From positions 1 through 9,285 of the forward strand of contig CAJTVM010000103.1 of NCBI GenBank assembly GCA_910579595.1: a DNA stretch of 9,285 bases, given 5' to 3'. The stretch comes from an uncultured Oscillospiraceae bacterium. Lineage in GTDB: Bacteria > Bacillota > Clostridia > Oscillospirales > Oscillospiraceae. Positions within the stretch are counted from its first letter, which is position 1; every line of letters starts with the position of its first letter. A program made the position numbers and the translations under genes. This document shows positions 1-7,228 of the stretch, piece after piece. The notes under the pieces were generated by a model. It had not been told where the DNA came from. It saw only the letters and a program-made list of their open reading frames with translations, and made no database searches.

Positions 1-52
1 TTCCTATTATCTCCCACTCCGCCATTTTTGTCAAAAGATTTTAAACAGGCTC

Positions 53-2173
53 TTAATATTGATTGACCCAGTTGGCAATCAGGATCTCCGGCACCAGCCA
101 GGCCGCCATGAATACCAGGAAGTTCCCCGCAGTCAGCGAGCCGTAGGCCGCAATGGATGTAAGGTAGAAGGTGAGGCACAGCCCAATCACCGATCCGGCC
201 AAGGCAAACAACAGCCCCCACCGCACGGCCTGCCGCAGCCTGCGGCCCCCCACCAGAGCATCACAGTAGACGCTTAAGCCCTCCCGGCTGAGCAGGGCCA
301 CCAACAGCCCGTCCTCCTGGGCGTCCCGGGCAGACAGCTCCAAACGGCGGCCTACCGGGGGGAATTCCAGTTTGTCCACCGGGAGTTTGAATTTCTGCTC
401 CAGCAGGGCGGGGATCAGGTTGGGATCCCGGGTGGCCAGCACCGGGGACAGCCCCGCCCCCATCAGCGCCGACAGGCTGGGGTTCACCCCGCTGCTCATG
501 GAGTAGTGCAGCGGGAACATCCCGGCAAGCTGCCCGCCGATGGCGCAGAATATGGCGTTTTTAATGTTGTGCCCGGCGGGAAGGGCCACCTCCATCAGGT
601 GCATATAGGCGGCGGTGCCCACCAGTACCTCCTTGTTCCGAATTACCCCGGAGGCGCCGCCCTCATGCCACTCCAGGCCGGACACCTCCCGGTACATGGC
701 CCCCTGGGCGCGCAGCAGGTTGTGGAAGGTCCGGGTCAGTCCGCAGTCCATGGCCCGCAGCATGGATGCGGTGTAGCCCACCACCTTCTCGGTGGCGGCG
801 CTGCCGAATACTTTTACTTGGGCCACCGACACCGAACCGGTGGGGAGCAGATCGCCGTCACTGATAATGACGCCTCCGCAGCCGCACCGGGCAATGCCCG
901 TCCAGCCCGCCAGCGCCGCGCCTGACTGGTGCAGCCGCTCGGCCAGCTTGCGGTAGGGCAGGCCGAAGGCCAGCAGCGCCGACCAGGAGCCGGAAGCGGT
1001 GAAGCAGGCGGATGCCGCCCACAGAATCCGTCCCGGAGCGCCCTGGCCCACCGATGCGAGCAGCGCGCACAGCAGGCTGCCCAGCAGCAGCAGGGGGGCG
1101 GCGGCACGGTAGGCCCGCTGTCCCCCGTCCTCCATCTGGAGCTGGCTGCCGAAGCCTACGCTGGAGCCAGACGCCTTGGTATAGGTTGGCTTATTGGACC
1201 ACAGCGTTTCATCCAGCGACACCACATAGGGGGAGCGAACCTGGGCCGCCGCCTTGGCGGACAGCCTGTCCCCCCGCCGGCGGCCGTGGATTCCCCGCAG
1301 AGCAAAGGCCAGCCCCAGGGCCGTCACCGCCGAATAGGGCAGGGATTCCCCCCGCAGATCCAAAAAACCGGTGGTGAGGCCGTCCAGCAAGGTGAAGATC
1401 CAGGCCAGAAACAAAATGCTCTCCGCCCGGGGGTGCAGGGTGCACAGCTGCTTTGCCCCAGCGGCGGGGATCTCATAGCACACCATCCCTGTCAGCAGCA
1501 GCAGGGCGCTGAGTATCAGCGTACGGAACTGGTACAGCGTCAGACCGAAGCCCTCCGCCGCCTCCGCCAGCGTTCCCCAGGACAGGAAGGGCAGCTCCAC
1601 CGACAGCGCCGCCAACCCGATCCCCAGCAGGAGGGCCAGGCGTGCCCGCCGTCCCTGCCCCTTCAGGCCCTTGGAGTATTGGGAGGCCAGCTTTCCCGGT
1701 GCGGTGTCCGGGGGCAGTTCTTTTTTACGCACCACCCGCAGTTTGGGGCGGCGGGGGAGACGGGGGTTGTCCTCCTCCTCGGCCACCTCCTCCTGGTCTA
1801 CGCCGGGGATGTATTTTTCCGCCCGGCGGGCCTCCTCGTCCGGCTCCGCCTGATCGTACATATGGTCGGCATAGTGATCCGCCTTCCGCAGCAGGGTGTG
1901 TAGCTGGGCCCCCAGCTTGCGTCCCACATTTTCCGGCACAATTTCCGGGATGGGCTTGTCCTCCGCTGGTTTTTTGGGGGGCTCTTTCTTTTCCAGCACC
2001 GTGGGGAACACCAGAGTGGGTTCCGGCTCCTCCGGGGCGTCCCGAGGGGGCTGCTCCTCCCGCTCGGGGAAATCCAATACCTTGGCCCCCTTGTAGCGGC
2101 CGGAACCGTATTCCGCCAGGATTTCATCCACGGAATATCTTTGCCCGTCCTTTTTATCCTTCTGATCGGACAT
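53..2173 (-). CDS. Degenerate P-type ATPase-like membrane protein (probable pseudoenzyme)
   Basis: A 706-residue protein. Residues 1-175 are a charged, proline-rich cytoplasmic region opening with a YSVDEILAEYG motif. Hydrophobic segments lie near 178-198, 216-234, 252-270, 280-293, 358-376, 384-404, 651-672 and 682-701. The soluble part between 405 and 650 follows the order of a P-type ATPase. ISDGDLLPTGSVSV (437-450) sits where DKTGTLTxG is expected, GASGVIRNKEVLVGTAAYM (506-524) resembles the nucleotide-binding domain of heavy-metal ATPases, and LATRDPN (579-585) sits where TGDN is expected. In this alignment the phosphorylated Asp is Ser438, TGD has become TRD, and no GDGxND hinge is visible, so ATP-driven transport is unlikely. 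The start is supported by a GGGGAGG site (2179-2186) five bases upstream. It lies 64 nt behind rlmB and is probably co-transcribed. The ATPase relationship is my reading of motifs; the safe label is a multi-pass membrane protein of unknown role. Confidence 0.6.
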   Translation of the reverse strand: MSDQKDKKDGQRYSVDEILAEYGSGRYKGAKVLDFPEREEQPPRDAPEEPEPTLVFPTVLEKKEPPKKPAEDKPIPEIVPENVGRKLGAQLHTLLRKADHYADHMYDQAEPDEEARRAEKYIPGVDQEEVAEEEDNPRLPRRPKLRVVRKKELPPDTAPGKLASQYSKGLKGQGRRARLALLLGIGLAALSVELPFLSWGTLAEAAEGFGLTLYQFRTLILSALLLLTGMVCYEIPAAGAKQLCTLHPRAESILFLAWIFTLLDGLTTGFLDLRGESLPYSAVTALGLAFALRGIHGRRRGDRLSAKAAAQVRSPYVVSLDETLWSNKPTYTKASGSSVGFGSQLQMEDGGQRAYRAAAPLLLLGSLLCALLASVGQGAPGRILWAASACFTASGSWSALLAFGLPYRKLAERLHQSGAALAGWTGIARCGCGGVIISDGDLLPTGSVSVAQVKVFGSAATEKVVGYTASMLRAMDCGLTRTFHNLLRAQGAMYREVSGLEWHEGGASGVIRNKEVLVGTAAYMHLMEVALPAGHNIKNAIFCAIGGQLAGMFPLHYSMSSGVNPSLSALMGAGLSPVLATRDPNLIPALLEQKFKLPVDKLEFPPVGRRLELSARDAQEDGLLVALLSREGLSVYCDALVGGRRLRQAVRWGLLFALAGSVIGLCLTFYLTSIAAYGSLTAGNFLVFMAAWLVPEILIANWVNQY

Positions 2174-2237
2174 GGGTTTCCTCCCCTTTCGCTTGTTGTC
2201 ATCCCGGGCGCTCCGCGTTTCGCTCCATCCGCGCTGC
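2174..2237 (-). other. Short rlmB / membrane-protein intergenic gap
   Basis: These 64 bases separate the rlmB stop from the next start on the minus strand. They hold the purine-rich ribosome site of the downstream gene and no hairpin followed by a T run, which supports co-transcription of the two genes. Confidence 0.5.
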
Positions 2238-3026
2238 TCACGACGGCTCCGCGCTTCCCCTCTGCCTCACGGCTTCGTACAACACCACCGCCGCCGCGGC
2301 GGAGGCGTTGAGGGAGTTGAGCTGCCCCCGCATGGGGATGGACACCAGAAAATCGCATTGCTCCCGCACCAGACGGCCCATACCGTCCCCCTCGCTGCCA
2401 ATGACGATGGCGGCGGCGCTCTTGAAATCGGCGCCGTACAAGGTGGTAGCGCCGTCGGCGGCAGTGCCGAACACCCACAGCCCCTGTTCCTTTAGGTCTT
2501 TGAGGGCGGCGGTAAGGTTGGGCACCCGTGCTACGGGCAGGTAGCTCACCGCCCCGGCGCTGGTTTTGGCCACGATGGCCGTCAGCCCTGCCGAGCGCCG
2601 CTTGGGGATGATCACGCCGTGGGCTCCGGCGCACTCGGCGGTGCGGATCACCGCGCCAAGGTTGTGGGGATCGGACAGTTCGTCGCATACCACCACCAGC
2701 GGAGCCTCCCCCTTTTCCCGGGCGGCGTTCAAAATGTCGTCCACGCTGGCGTACTCCCGGACGGCGGCCACGGCAATCACGCCCTGGTGGCTTTTGGTGC
2801 GGCTCATGCCGTCCAGCTTGCGCCGGTCCGCTTCGGTGACCACGATCCCCTTGTTGCGGGCCGTGGAGGCAATATGCCCCAGGGTGGCGTCCGTTTCCCC
2901 CCGGGCGATGTAAATCTTGTCGATGGCAGTCCCGGCCCGGAGGGCCTCGATGACCGCGTTGCGTCCCTCAATAAGGCCGTCGGCGTCCGCCTCCTGGGGC
3001 GGGCGCCGGTTTTTACCGTCACGCAT
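2238..3026 (-). CDS. rlmB: 23S rRNA (guanosine-2'-O-)-methyltransferase RlmB, TrmH/SpoU family
   Basis: A 262-residue SPOUT methyltransferase expected to transfer a methyl group from S-adenosylmethionine to the 2'-OH of a conserved guanosine in 23S rRNA (G2251 in E. coli numbering). Residues 18-95 form the N-terminal substrate-binding domain (LIEGRNAVIEALRAG, SHQGVIAV). The trefoil-knot catalytic domain carries all three SpoU signatures: DPHNLGAVIRTAECAG (motif 1, with its Asn and Arg), IVIGSEGDGM (motif 2) and IPMRGQLNSLNASAAAAVVLYE-type motif 3 near the C-terminus. Length is normal for the family. The start ATG is preceded by AAGGAGC on the minus strand (about 3030-3036). It is divergent from ftsH across 258 bp. 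Paralogous TrmH-type enzymes share the same fold, so the exact target base is inferred, but the N-terminal domain favours RlmB. Confidence 0.93.
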   Translation of the reverse strand: MRDGKNRRPPQEADADGLIEGRNAVIEALRAGTAIDKIYIARGETDATLGHIASTARNKGIVVTEADRRKLDGMSRTKSHQGVIAVAAVREYASVDDILNAAREKGEAPLVVVCDELSDPHNLGAVIRTAECAGAHGVIIPKRRSAGLTAIVAKTSAGAVSYLPVARVPNLTAALKDLKEQGLWVFGTAADGATTLYGADFKSAAAIVIGSEGDGMGRLVREQCDFLVSIPMRGQLNSLNASAAAAVVLYEAVRQRGSAEPS

Positions 3027-3071
3027 GAAAACGCTCCTTTTCTTTTTGTGTTGCTCAGGCTGTAATAATTC

Positions 3072-3080
3072 AGTATATCA
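3072..3080 (-). promoter_or_regulatory. Extended -10 promoter element for rlmB
   Basis: On the minus strand this reads TGATATACT, an extended -10 (TGn followed by TATACT), about 45 bases upstream of the rlmB start. No good -35 hexamer lies at normal spacing, which is tolerated when the extended -10 is strong. Confidence 0.45.
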
Positions 3081-3168
3081 TATTTCCCGCCGGGGCGAAA
3101 GGGGGAAGGCAATCTTTTCCTCCCCTTTTTTCGTCATAGAAATTTTACACCCAGTCAATGAACATTTC

Positions 3169-3197
3169 TTGTTTTTATCCGCCAAGTATGTTATACT
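3169..3197 (+). promoter_or_regulatory. SigA-type promoter for ftsH
   Basis: TTGTTT (3169-3174) is separated by exactly 17 bases from TATACT (3192-3197), and a TG sits one base before the -10, making it an extended -10. Transcription would begin near 3204, leaving a leader of roughly 80 bases before the ftsH start. Confidence 0.6.
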
Positions 3198-3239
3198 TCC
3201 CTAAATGCCTAAATCGCATGGACATACAAGGCAAACGGT

Positions 3240-3262
3240 TCGGGCCAGGGAAATGGGCCCGA
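3240..3262 (+). promoter_or_regulatory. GC-rich hairpin in the ftsH leader
   Basis: TCGGGCC (3240-3246) pairs perfectly with GGCCCGA (3256-3262) around a 9-base loop. It ends 8 bases before the AGGAGG ribosome site at 3271-3276. No T run follows, so it is not a terminator. It could influence ribosome access or mRNA stability, but no function is shown. Confidence 0.35.
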
Positions 3263-3284
3263 TGAAAAGAAGGAGGTTGTGCCA

Positions 3285-5495
3285 ATGGCCGGCCCTATGA
3301 AACCAAATAATCCCAATCGGCGGGACAGCCATCAAAACGGCGGAGATGACAAAAAACGATCACCATGGAGCTTTTTGAGTATTGTCATGTGGGCAATCAT
3401 GCTGGTGCTCCTGCTGCATTTCTGCAGCAGCTCCATGTCCCGGGCTTCTGTGGAGGACGTACCCTATTCCACCTTTGTGGATTGGGTGGAGGAGGGGTAT
3501 GTGGACACGGTGGACGTCACGTCCAATGTCTACACCTTTACCTTGAAGGAGGACGCCCCGCCGCTGAAGGAGTACCTGGACAAGCGCAAGGGCGCCTATG
3601 GGGCCGGAGGCTGGAACCAGTTCGTCAACCAGTTCTCCCCCAGCGGCTCGGGCAGCTCGTCCAGCACCGCCATCCAGTTCCAAACCGCCCCCATTCCCCG
3701 GAGCGACCTGGTGCCGTGGCTGCGCGAGAACGGCGTCTCCGAATATGAAACCGATATGGTTACCACCGAGGACTACCTGCTCTCCGCCATTGTCAGCTAT
3801 GTGCTGCCCATGGTGATTATGGTGGTGGCGCTGATGCTGGTCTACCGCTATATGTTCAAGAAAATGGGATCCGGCGGGGGCTTCGGCGGCATCGGCGGGG
3901 TGGGCAAGTCCAACGCCAAGGTATATGTGGAGAAAAAGACCGGCGTCACCTTCCGGGACGTGGCGGGTCAGGACGAGGCCAAGGAAAGTCTGGAGGAGAT
4001 CATCGACTTCCTCCACAACCCCGGCAAGTACACTGAGATCGGCGCGAAGCTGCCCAAGGGCGCGCTGCTGGTGGGCCCTCCGGGCACCGGTAAGACGCTG
4101 CTGGCGAAAGCAGTGGCCGGCGAGGCCAATGTGCCCTTCTTCTCCATTTCCGGCTCCGACTTCGTGGAGATGTTCGTGGGTGTGGGCGCAAGCCGTGTCC
4201 GCGATCTCTTTAAAGAGGCCAGCAAAATGGCCCCCTGCATCATCTTCATCGATGAGATCGACACCATCGGCAAATCCCGTGACAACCGTATGGGCGGCAA
4301 CGACGAGCGGGAACAGACACTGAACCAGCTGCTGGCCGAGCTGGATGGCTTTGATCCCGGCAAGGGCGTCATTGTGCTGGGGGCCACCAACCGGCCCGAG
4401 GTGCTGGATAAGGCGCTGCTGCGGCCTGGGCGGTTTGATCGGCGCATTACCATCGACAGGCCCAACCTGGCGGGCCGTCTGGCCACCCTCCAGGTCCATA
4501 CCCGGAAGATCAAGCTGGCGGAGGACGTGGATCTCAACAAGATCGCTCTGGCTACCGCGGGCACTGTGGGCGCGGATCTGGCCAACCTGGTGAACGAAGC
4601 CGCTCTGCGGGCCGTGCGCAAGGGCCGCAGGTTGGTGACTCAGGAAGATCTGCTGGCCTCCTTCGAATTTGTCATCGCGGGCAGCGAAAAGAAAAATTCC
4701 GTTCTCACCGAGTTCGAGCGCAAGCTGGTGGCCTATCACGAGGTGGGCCACGCCATGGTGGCCTACAAGCAGAAAAACGCCGAGCCAGTGCAGAAAATCA
4801 CCATCGTTCCCCACACCGAGGGCAGCCTGGGCTACACCCTTCTGATGCCCGAGGAGGACAAGACCAATCTGCGCACCAGGGAAGAGCTGATGGCCAAGAT
4901 CGCCGTGTCCATGGGTGGCCGCGCCGCCGAGGAAGTGGTGATGGAGACCATGACCAACGGCGCCTCTCAGGACATCCAGGAGGCCACCAGCATTGCCCGG
5001 AACATGGTGGCCATGTACGGCATGAGCGAGGAATTTGGTATGATGGCCTTGGGATCCGTCCGCAACCAGTACCTGGACGGTGGCTACGGCCTGGACTGCG
5101 CTCAGGACACTGCCGCAGTCATGGATAAGGCCGTCAAGGCTGTGCTGGACGTGTGCTACAAGGAGGCGGTGGAGGTTATCCGCGCCAACCGGGAGGACAT
5201 GGACAAAGTGGTCGCATACCTGCTGGAGAAGGAGACCATCACCGGCGGTGAAATGGTGGCCATTATTGAGGGCCGGGATCCCGCGCTGGTGGAAGGGGCC
5301 TACACCTCCACCAGATCCAGATCCCAGCTGCCCGGGGACATTGAGCCTCCCGCCCGGCACGTCCACATGACCGATGAACCCATCCCCATGCCCCCTCCCC
5401 CGGAGGACGCCCCGCCGGCAGACGCGCCTTCTGCGGAGGAACCGGCGGGCGGTGAGGCCGATCCGTCCGGAAATGGCCCGGACAGCGGGGCTTGA
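3285..5495 (+). CDS. ftsH: ATP-dependent zinc metalloprotease FtsH
   Basis: A 736-residue membrane-anchored AAA+ protease that extracts and degrades misfolded membrane proteins and short-lived cytosolic regulators as a hexamer. Transmembrane helices lie at about 26-46 and 166-188, flanking an extracytoplasmic domain with a Gly/Ser-rich stretch. A Gly-rich linker leads into the ATPase: Walker A GPPGTGKT (about 264-271), pore loop FVGVGASR, Walker B IIFIDEID (319-326) and second region of homology ATNRPEVLDKALLRPGRFDR. The protease domain has HEVGH (485-489) as zinc motif and Asp563 in GASQDIQEAT as the likely third ligand. HEVGH replaces the commoner HEAGH. The tail after about residue 690 is Pro/Ala/Glu-rich and low complexity. 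I chose ATG 3285 because AGGAGG (3271-3276) sits 8 bases upstream; an in-frame GTG at 3279 is only 2 bases from it. The stop abuts a foreign-looking cassette with no terminator hairpin between them. Confidence 0.97.
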   Translation: MAGPMKPNNPNRRDSHQNGGDDKKRSPWSFLSIVMWAIMLVLLLHFCSSSMSRASVEDVPYSTFVDWVEEGYVDTVDVTSNVYTFTLKEDAPPLKEYLDKRKGAYGAGGWNQFVNQFSPSGSGSSSSTAIQFQTAPIPRSDLVPWLRENGVSEYETDMVTTEDYLLSAIVSYVLPMVIMVVALMLVYRYMFKKMGSGGGFGGIGGVGKSNAKVYVEKKTGVTFRDVAGQDEAKESLEEIIDFLHNPGKYTEIGAKLPKGALLVGPPGTGKTLLAKAVAGEANVPFFSISGSDFVEMFVGVGASRVRDLFKEASKMAPCIIFIDEIDTIGKSRDNRMGGNDEREQTLNQLLAELDGFDPGKGVIVLGATNRPEVLDKALLRPGRFDRRITIDRPNLAGRLATLQVHTRKIKLAEDVDLNKIALATAGTVGADLANLVNEAALRAVRKGRRLVTQEDLLASFEFVIAGSEKKNSVLTEFERKLVAYHEVGHAMVAYKQKNAEPVQKITIVPHTEGSLGYTLLMPEEDKTNLRTREELMAKIAVSMGGRAAEEVVMETMTNGASQDIQEATSIARNMVAMYGMSEEFGMMALGSVRNQYLDGGYGLDCAQDTAAVMDKAVKAVLDVCYKEAVEVIRANREDMDKVVAYLLEKETITGGEMVAIIEGRDPALVEGAYTSTRSRSQLPGDIEPPARHVHMTDEPIPMPPPPEDAPPADAPSAEEPAGGEADPSGNGPDSGA

Positions 5496-5508
5496 TTTTC
5501 GCGGCAGC

Positions 5509-6226
5509 ATCAATAATTTGGACGCCAACGGCTGGCGGCTCACCGCCATCTACAACACCCTGACCACATCGGCGGCAACAGGTATTTGCAGGGACAGACC
5601 GGGTGCAAAATCTACGTGCCGGGGGTCGACTGCGCTTTTACCCGCCACCCTGTCCTGGAACCGTCCTTTTTGTACGGCGGCTATCCGTGTAAGGAGCTGG
5701 GCACAAATTCCTCATGGCCCAGGAGCTGACGAAGGAGTGTCTGCCGGAGGGTTTTGAGATCATCCCCTTGCTGGGACACTTCTTTGATATGGTGGGCTTT
5801 CGGACGAGCAATGATGTAATCTATCTGGCGGATTGCCTGTCCAGACGGGAAACGCTGGACAAGTATCAGATCGGCTTCATCTACGATGTTGCCGCCTATT
5901 TGAACACGCTGGAAATGGTGAAGCCCCTGCAAGCAAAGATGTTTGTCCCGGCCCACGCCGCTGCCTCCGAAGATATAGCTGACCTCGCACAGTATAACAT
6001 AGACAAGGTGCTGGAGATTGCGGACAAGATCGCCGGCATCTGTCAGGAACCGCTCTGCTTTGAGGTCATCCTGCAACGGCTGTTTACGGACTACGGGCTG
6101 ACAATGAACTTTGAGCAATATGTCCTGGTGGGCAGCACCGTCCGCTCTTATCTGGCGTGGCTGAAGGACACCGGCAGGCTGAACGCTCTGTTTGAAAACA
6201 ATATGCTGCTCTGGCAGCGGGTATAG
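5509..6226 (+). pseudogene. Remnant of an MBL-fold metallo-hydrolase (N-truncated, two frame disruptions)
   Basis: Three consecutive reading frames together give one recognisable MBL-fold hydrolase. Piece 1 (about 5509-5560) reads INNLDANGWRLTAIYNT. Piece 2 (5562-5699) starts DHIGGNRYLQ and ends GGYPCKEL. Piece 3 (5702-6226) starts HKFLMAQEL and runs to a natural end, LLWQRV. Between 1 and 2 the expected T-H-x-H-x-D-H coding bases have collapsed, fitting a loss of about 10 bases that removes the first two metal-binding histidines. Between 2 and 3 only GG remains where a codon is expected (5700-5701), a one-base loss. The N-terminal portion of the family is absent. PGH is LGH at about 5770. 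A 170-residue open frame from ATG 5714 remains, but it has no ribosome site and lacks the metal core, so a functional product is unlikely. The stop overlaps the ribosome site of the next gene, suggesting a former operon. Confidence 0.82.
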
Positions 6227-6235
6227 GAGGACATT

Positions 6236-6655
6236 ATGGATAAACGAGAGAAAATCATCAGGCTATGGTTTGATATGTGGCTGCAAAAGAAAGACCTGGG
6301 CATAGAGGACATATTTTCTGATGATGTCCTTTACATCGAAAGCTGGGGGCCGCAGTATCAGGGTGTTGCCAAAGTGAAGCATTGGTTTGAGGAATGGAAT
6401 ACACGCGGAAATGTCCTCCAGTGGGACATCAAACAGTATTTCCACAAAGGGGATCAGACTATCGTTGAGTGGTATTTCAAGAATAAAATGGACGACGGCA
6501 GGGTGGAAGCCTTTGACGGAATGACCCTTGTGAAATGGACGGCGGAGGATATGATCTGCTTTTTGCAGGAGTTTGGCTGTAATGAACATCGCTATGACCC
6601 GTATCAGGACGGGCCGATCCCAAAGTTTAGAGATGAACAAGCTATGTGGTTCTGA
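6236..6655 (+). CDS. NTF2/SnoaL-like family protein
   Basis: A 139-residue protein of the nuclear-transport-factor-2-like (SnoaL-like) cone fold. The start is set by AGGAGG (6225-6230) five bases upstream, overlapping the stop of the preceding pseudogene. Features typical of the fold are an N-terminal helix (REKIIRLWFDMWLQKKD), the early strand DDVLYIESWGPQYQG, then the G-x-x-x-V-x-x-W-F-E-E-W helix and alternating strands with VEWYFKNKMDDGRVEAFDGM. The C-terminus is the aromatic-rich RDEQAMWF. It has no signal peptide or membrane segment, so it is cytoplasmic. Family members bind small hydrophobic ligands or act as isomerases/hydrolases, and the substrate cannot be read from sequence. It is convergent with the HxlR gene. 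Base composition is clearly lower in GC than ftsH, consistent with later acquisition. I recall near-identical proteins in gut clostridia annotated only at family level. Confidence 0.85.
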   Translation: MDKREKIIRLWFDMWLQKKDLGIEDIFSDDVLYIESWGPQYQGVAKVKHWFEEWNTRGNVLQWDIKQYFHKGDQTIVEWYFKNKMDDGRVEAFDGMTLVKWTAEDMICFLQEFGCNEHRYDPYQDGPIPKFRDEQAMWF

Positions 6656-6664
6656 AAACAAACA

Positions 6665-6692
6665 GGCATAGCCACCTAATGGCAGCTATGCC
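6665..6692. terminator. Shared hairpin terminator between convergent genes
   Basis: GGCATAGC (6665-6672) pairs perfectly with GCTATGCC (6685-6692) around a 12-base loop. Read on the minus strand the stem is followed by TGTTTGTTTTC, a T-rich tail, so it best ends the hxlR transcript. On the plus strand there is no T run, so it would be weaker there. Confidence 0.6.
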
Positions 6693-6700
6693 CCCTCGCA

Positions 6701-7051
6701 TTATGCCCCAGCGCCGCAACACGGCCGTTGAACATCCAGCCCGTCTAAATAGTTTGCTCCCCACTGGCACATCGCGTCCAAAACAGGAATAATGCTTTCC
6801 CCAAATGCAGTCAGTGAGTAAAGTGTTTTGGGCGGTTTTTCCGGGATTACTTCTCTATGCACCATGCCGCAATCTTCGAGATTGTGGAGCTGCTGAGAGA
6901 GCATTTTAGGCGTGGCCTTTGGAATCCTCCGCTGCAATTCCATATAGTGCAGGGGCCGCTCAATCAAATGCCAGAGGATCAGCGGCTTATATTTCCCACC
7001 AATCAGCGACAGCGTTGCCGCAACGGGACAAGTAAATTCTTGCTGTTTCAT
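6701..7051 (-). CDS. HxlR-family winged-helix transcriptional regulator
   Basis: A 116-residue DNA-binding protein of the HxlR (DUF24) family. Signature stretches are FTCPVAATLSLIGGKYKPLILWHL at the N-terminus, the recognition-helix region ELQRRIPKATPKMLSQQL, and the wing DCGMVHREVIPEKPPKTLYSLT. Cys8, in the conserved F-x-C-P context, matches the redox- or electrophile-sensing cysteine of characterised relatives such as YodB and HypR; a CC pair and Cys90 (near MCQWG) are further candidates. The start is supported by GAGGTGA (7056-7062 on the complement) four bases upstream. It is divergent from the nitroreductase across about 177 bp that contains an imperfect palindrome, the classic layout for a local regulator of a detoxifying flavoenzyme. 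Whether it represses or activates is not visible. Confidence 0.93.
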   Translation of the reverse strand: MKQQEFTCPVAATLSLIGGKYKPLILWHLIERPLHYMELQRRIPKATPKMLSQQLHNLEDCGMVHREVIPEKPPKTLYSLTAFGESIIPVLDAMCQWGANYLDGLDVQRPCCGAGA

Positions 7052-7068
7052 AGTCTCACCTCATGGAA

Positions 7069-7077
7069 AGTATAACA
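7069..7077 (-). promoter_or_regulatory. Extended -10 promoter element for the HxlR gene
   Basis: On the minus strand this reads TGTTATACT, an extended -10 only about 18 bases upstream of the hxlR start. The implied leader is very short, roughly 10 bases, and just covers the ribosome site. No strong -35 is seen. Confidence 0.45.
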
Positions 7078-7103
7078 TAGTATTTTTATTTGGAAAAGGA
7101 CTT

Positions 7104-7132
7104 ACTTTTTGGGTAGTGCCTTACAAAAAAGT
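7104..7132. promoter_or_regulatory. Candidate HxlR operator (imperfect palindrome)
   Basis: ACTTTTTGGGTAG (7104-7116) and CTTACAAAAAAGT (7120-7132) are inverted copies matching at 10 of 13 positions around a 3-base centre. The site lies between the two divergent promoters and ends six bases before the nitroreductase -35, a suitable place to control both genes. Assignment to HxlR is from context. Confidence 0.5.
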
Positions 7133-7138
7133 GCAATC

Positions 7139-7166
7139 TTGCGGACGAGGATGATTGTGCTAAAAT
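7139..7166 (+). promoter_or_regulatory. Promoter for the nitroreductase gene
   Basis: TTGCGG (7139-7144), 16 bases, then TAAAAT (7161-7166), with TG one base before the -10 (extended -10). It lies about 60 bases upstream of the chosen start and directly downstream of the palindrome. Confidence 0.5.
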
Positions 7167-7228
7167 CATATCAGATGGTTGCCTTGACATGGCCAACAAT
7201 CAGTTTATTTGCGAAAGGACTGCCTATC

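Noticed and set aside
1..52. Downstream end of the rlmB transcript at the left edge
   Set aside because: Only 52 bases are visible after the stop; no stable hairpin can be identified.
929..1903. A 324-codon plus-strand frame opposite the membrane protein
   Set aside because: Gln/Gly/Arg-rich composition typical of a shadow frame in GC-rich DNA; no ribosome site and no motif.
3360..5549. A 729-codon open frame on the minus strand opposite ftsH
   Set aside because: It is the antisense shadow of ftsH. The protein is rich in His/Gly/Val in a pattern created by reverse-complementing GC-rich codons, with no recognisable domain.
5714..6226. A stand-alone 170-residue gene at this position
   Set aside because: It is the third piece of the MBL pseudogene. 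ATG 5714 is an internal Met of the family (KFLMAQE), there is no ribosome site, and the metal-binding core lies in other frames.
7109..7228. N-terminal extension of the nitroreductase to ATG 7109
   Set aside because: The extra 40 residues lie over the operator and promoter, are not family-like, and ATG 7229 has a proper ribosome site.
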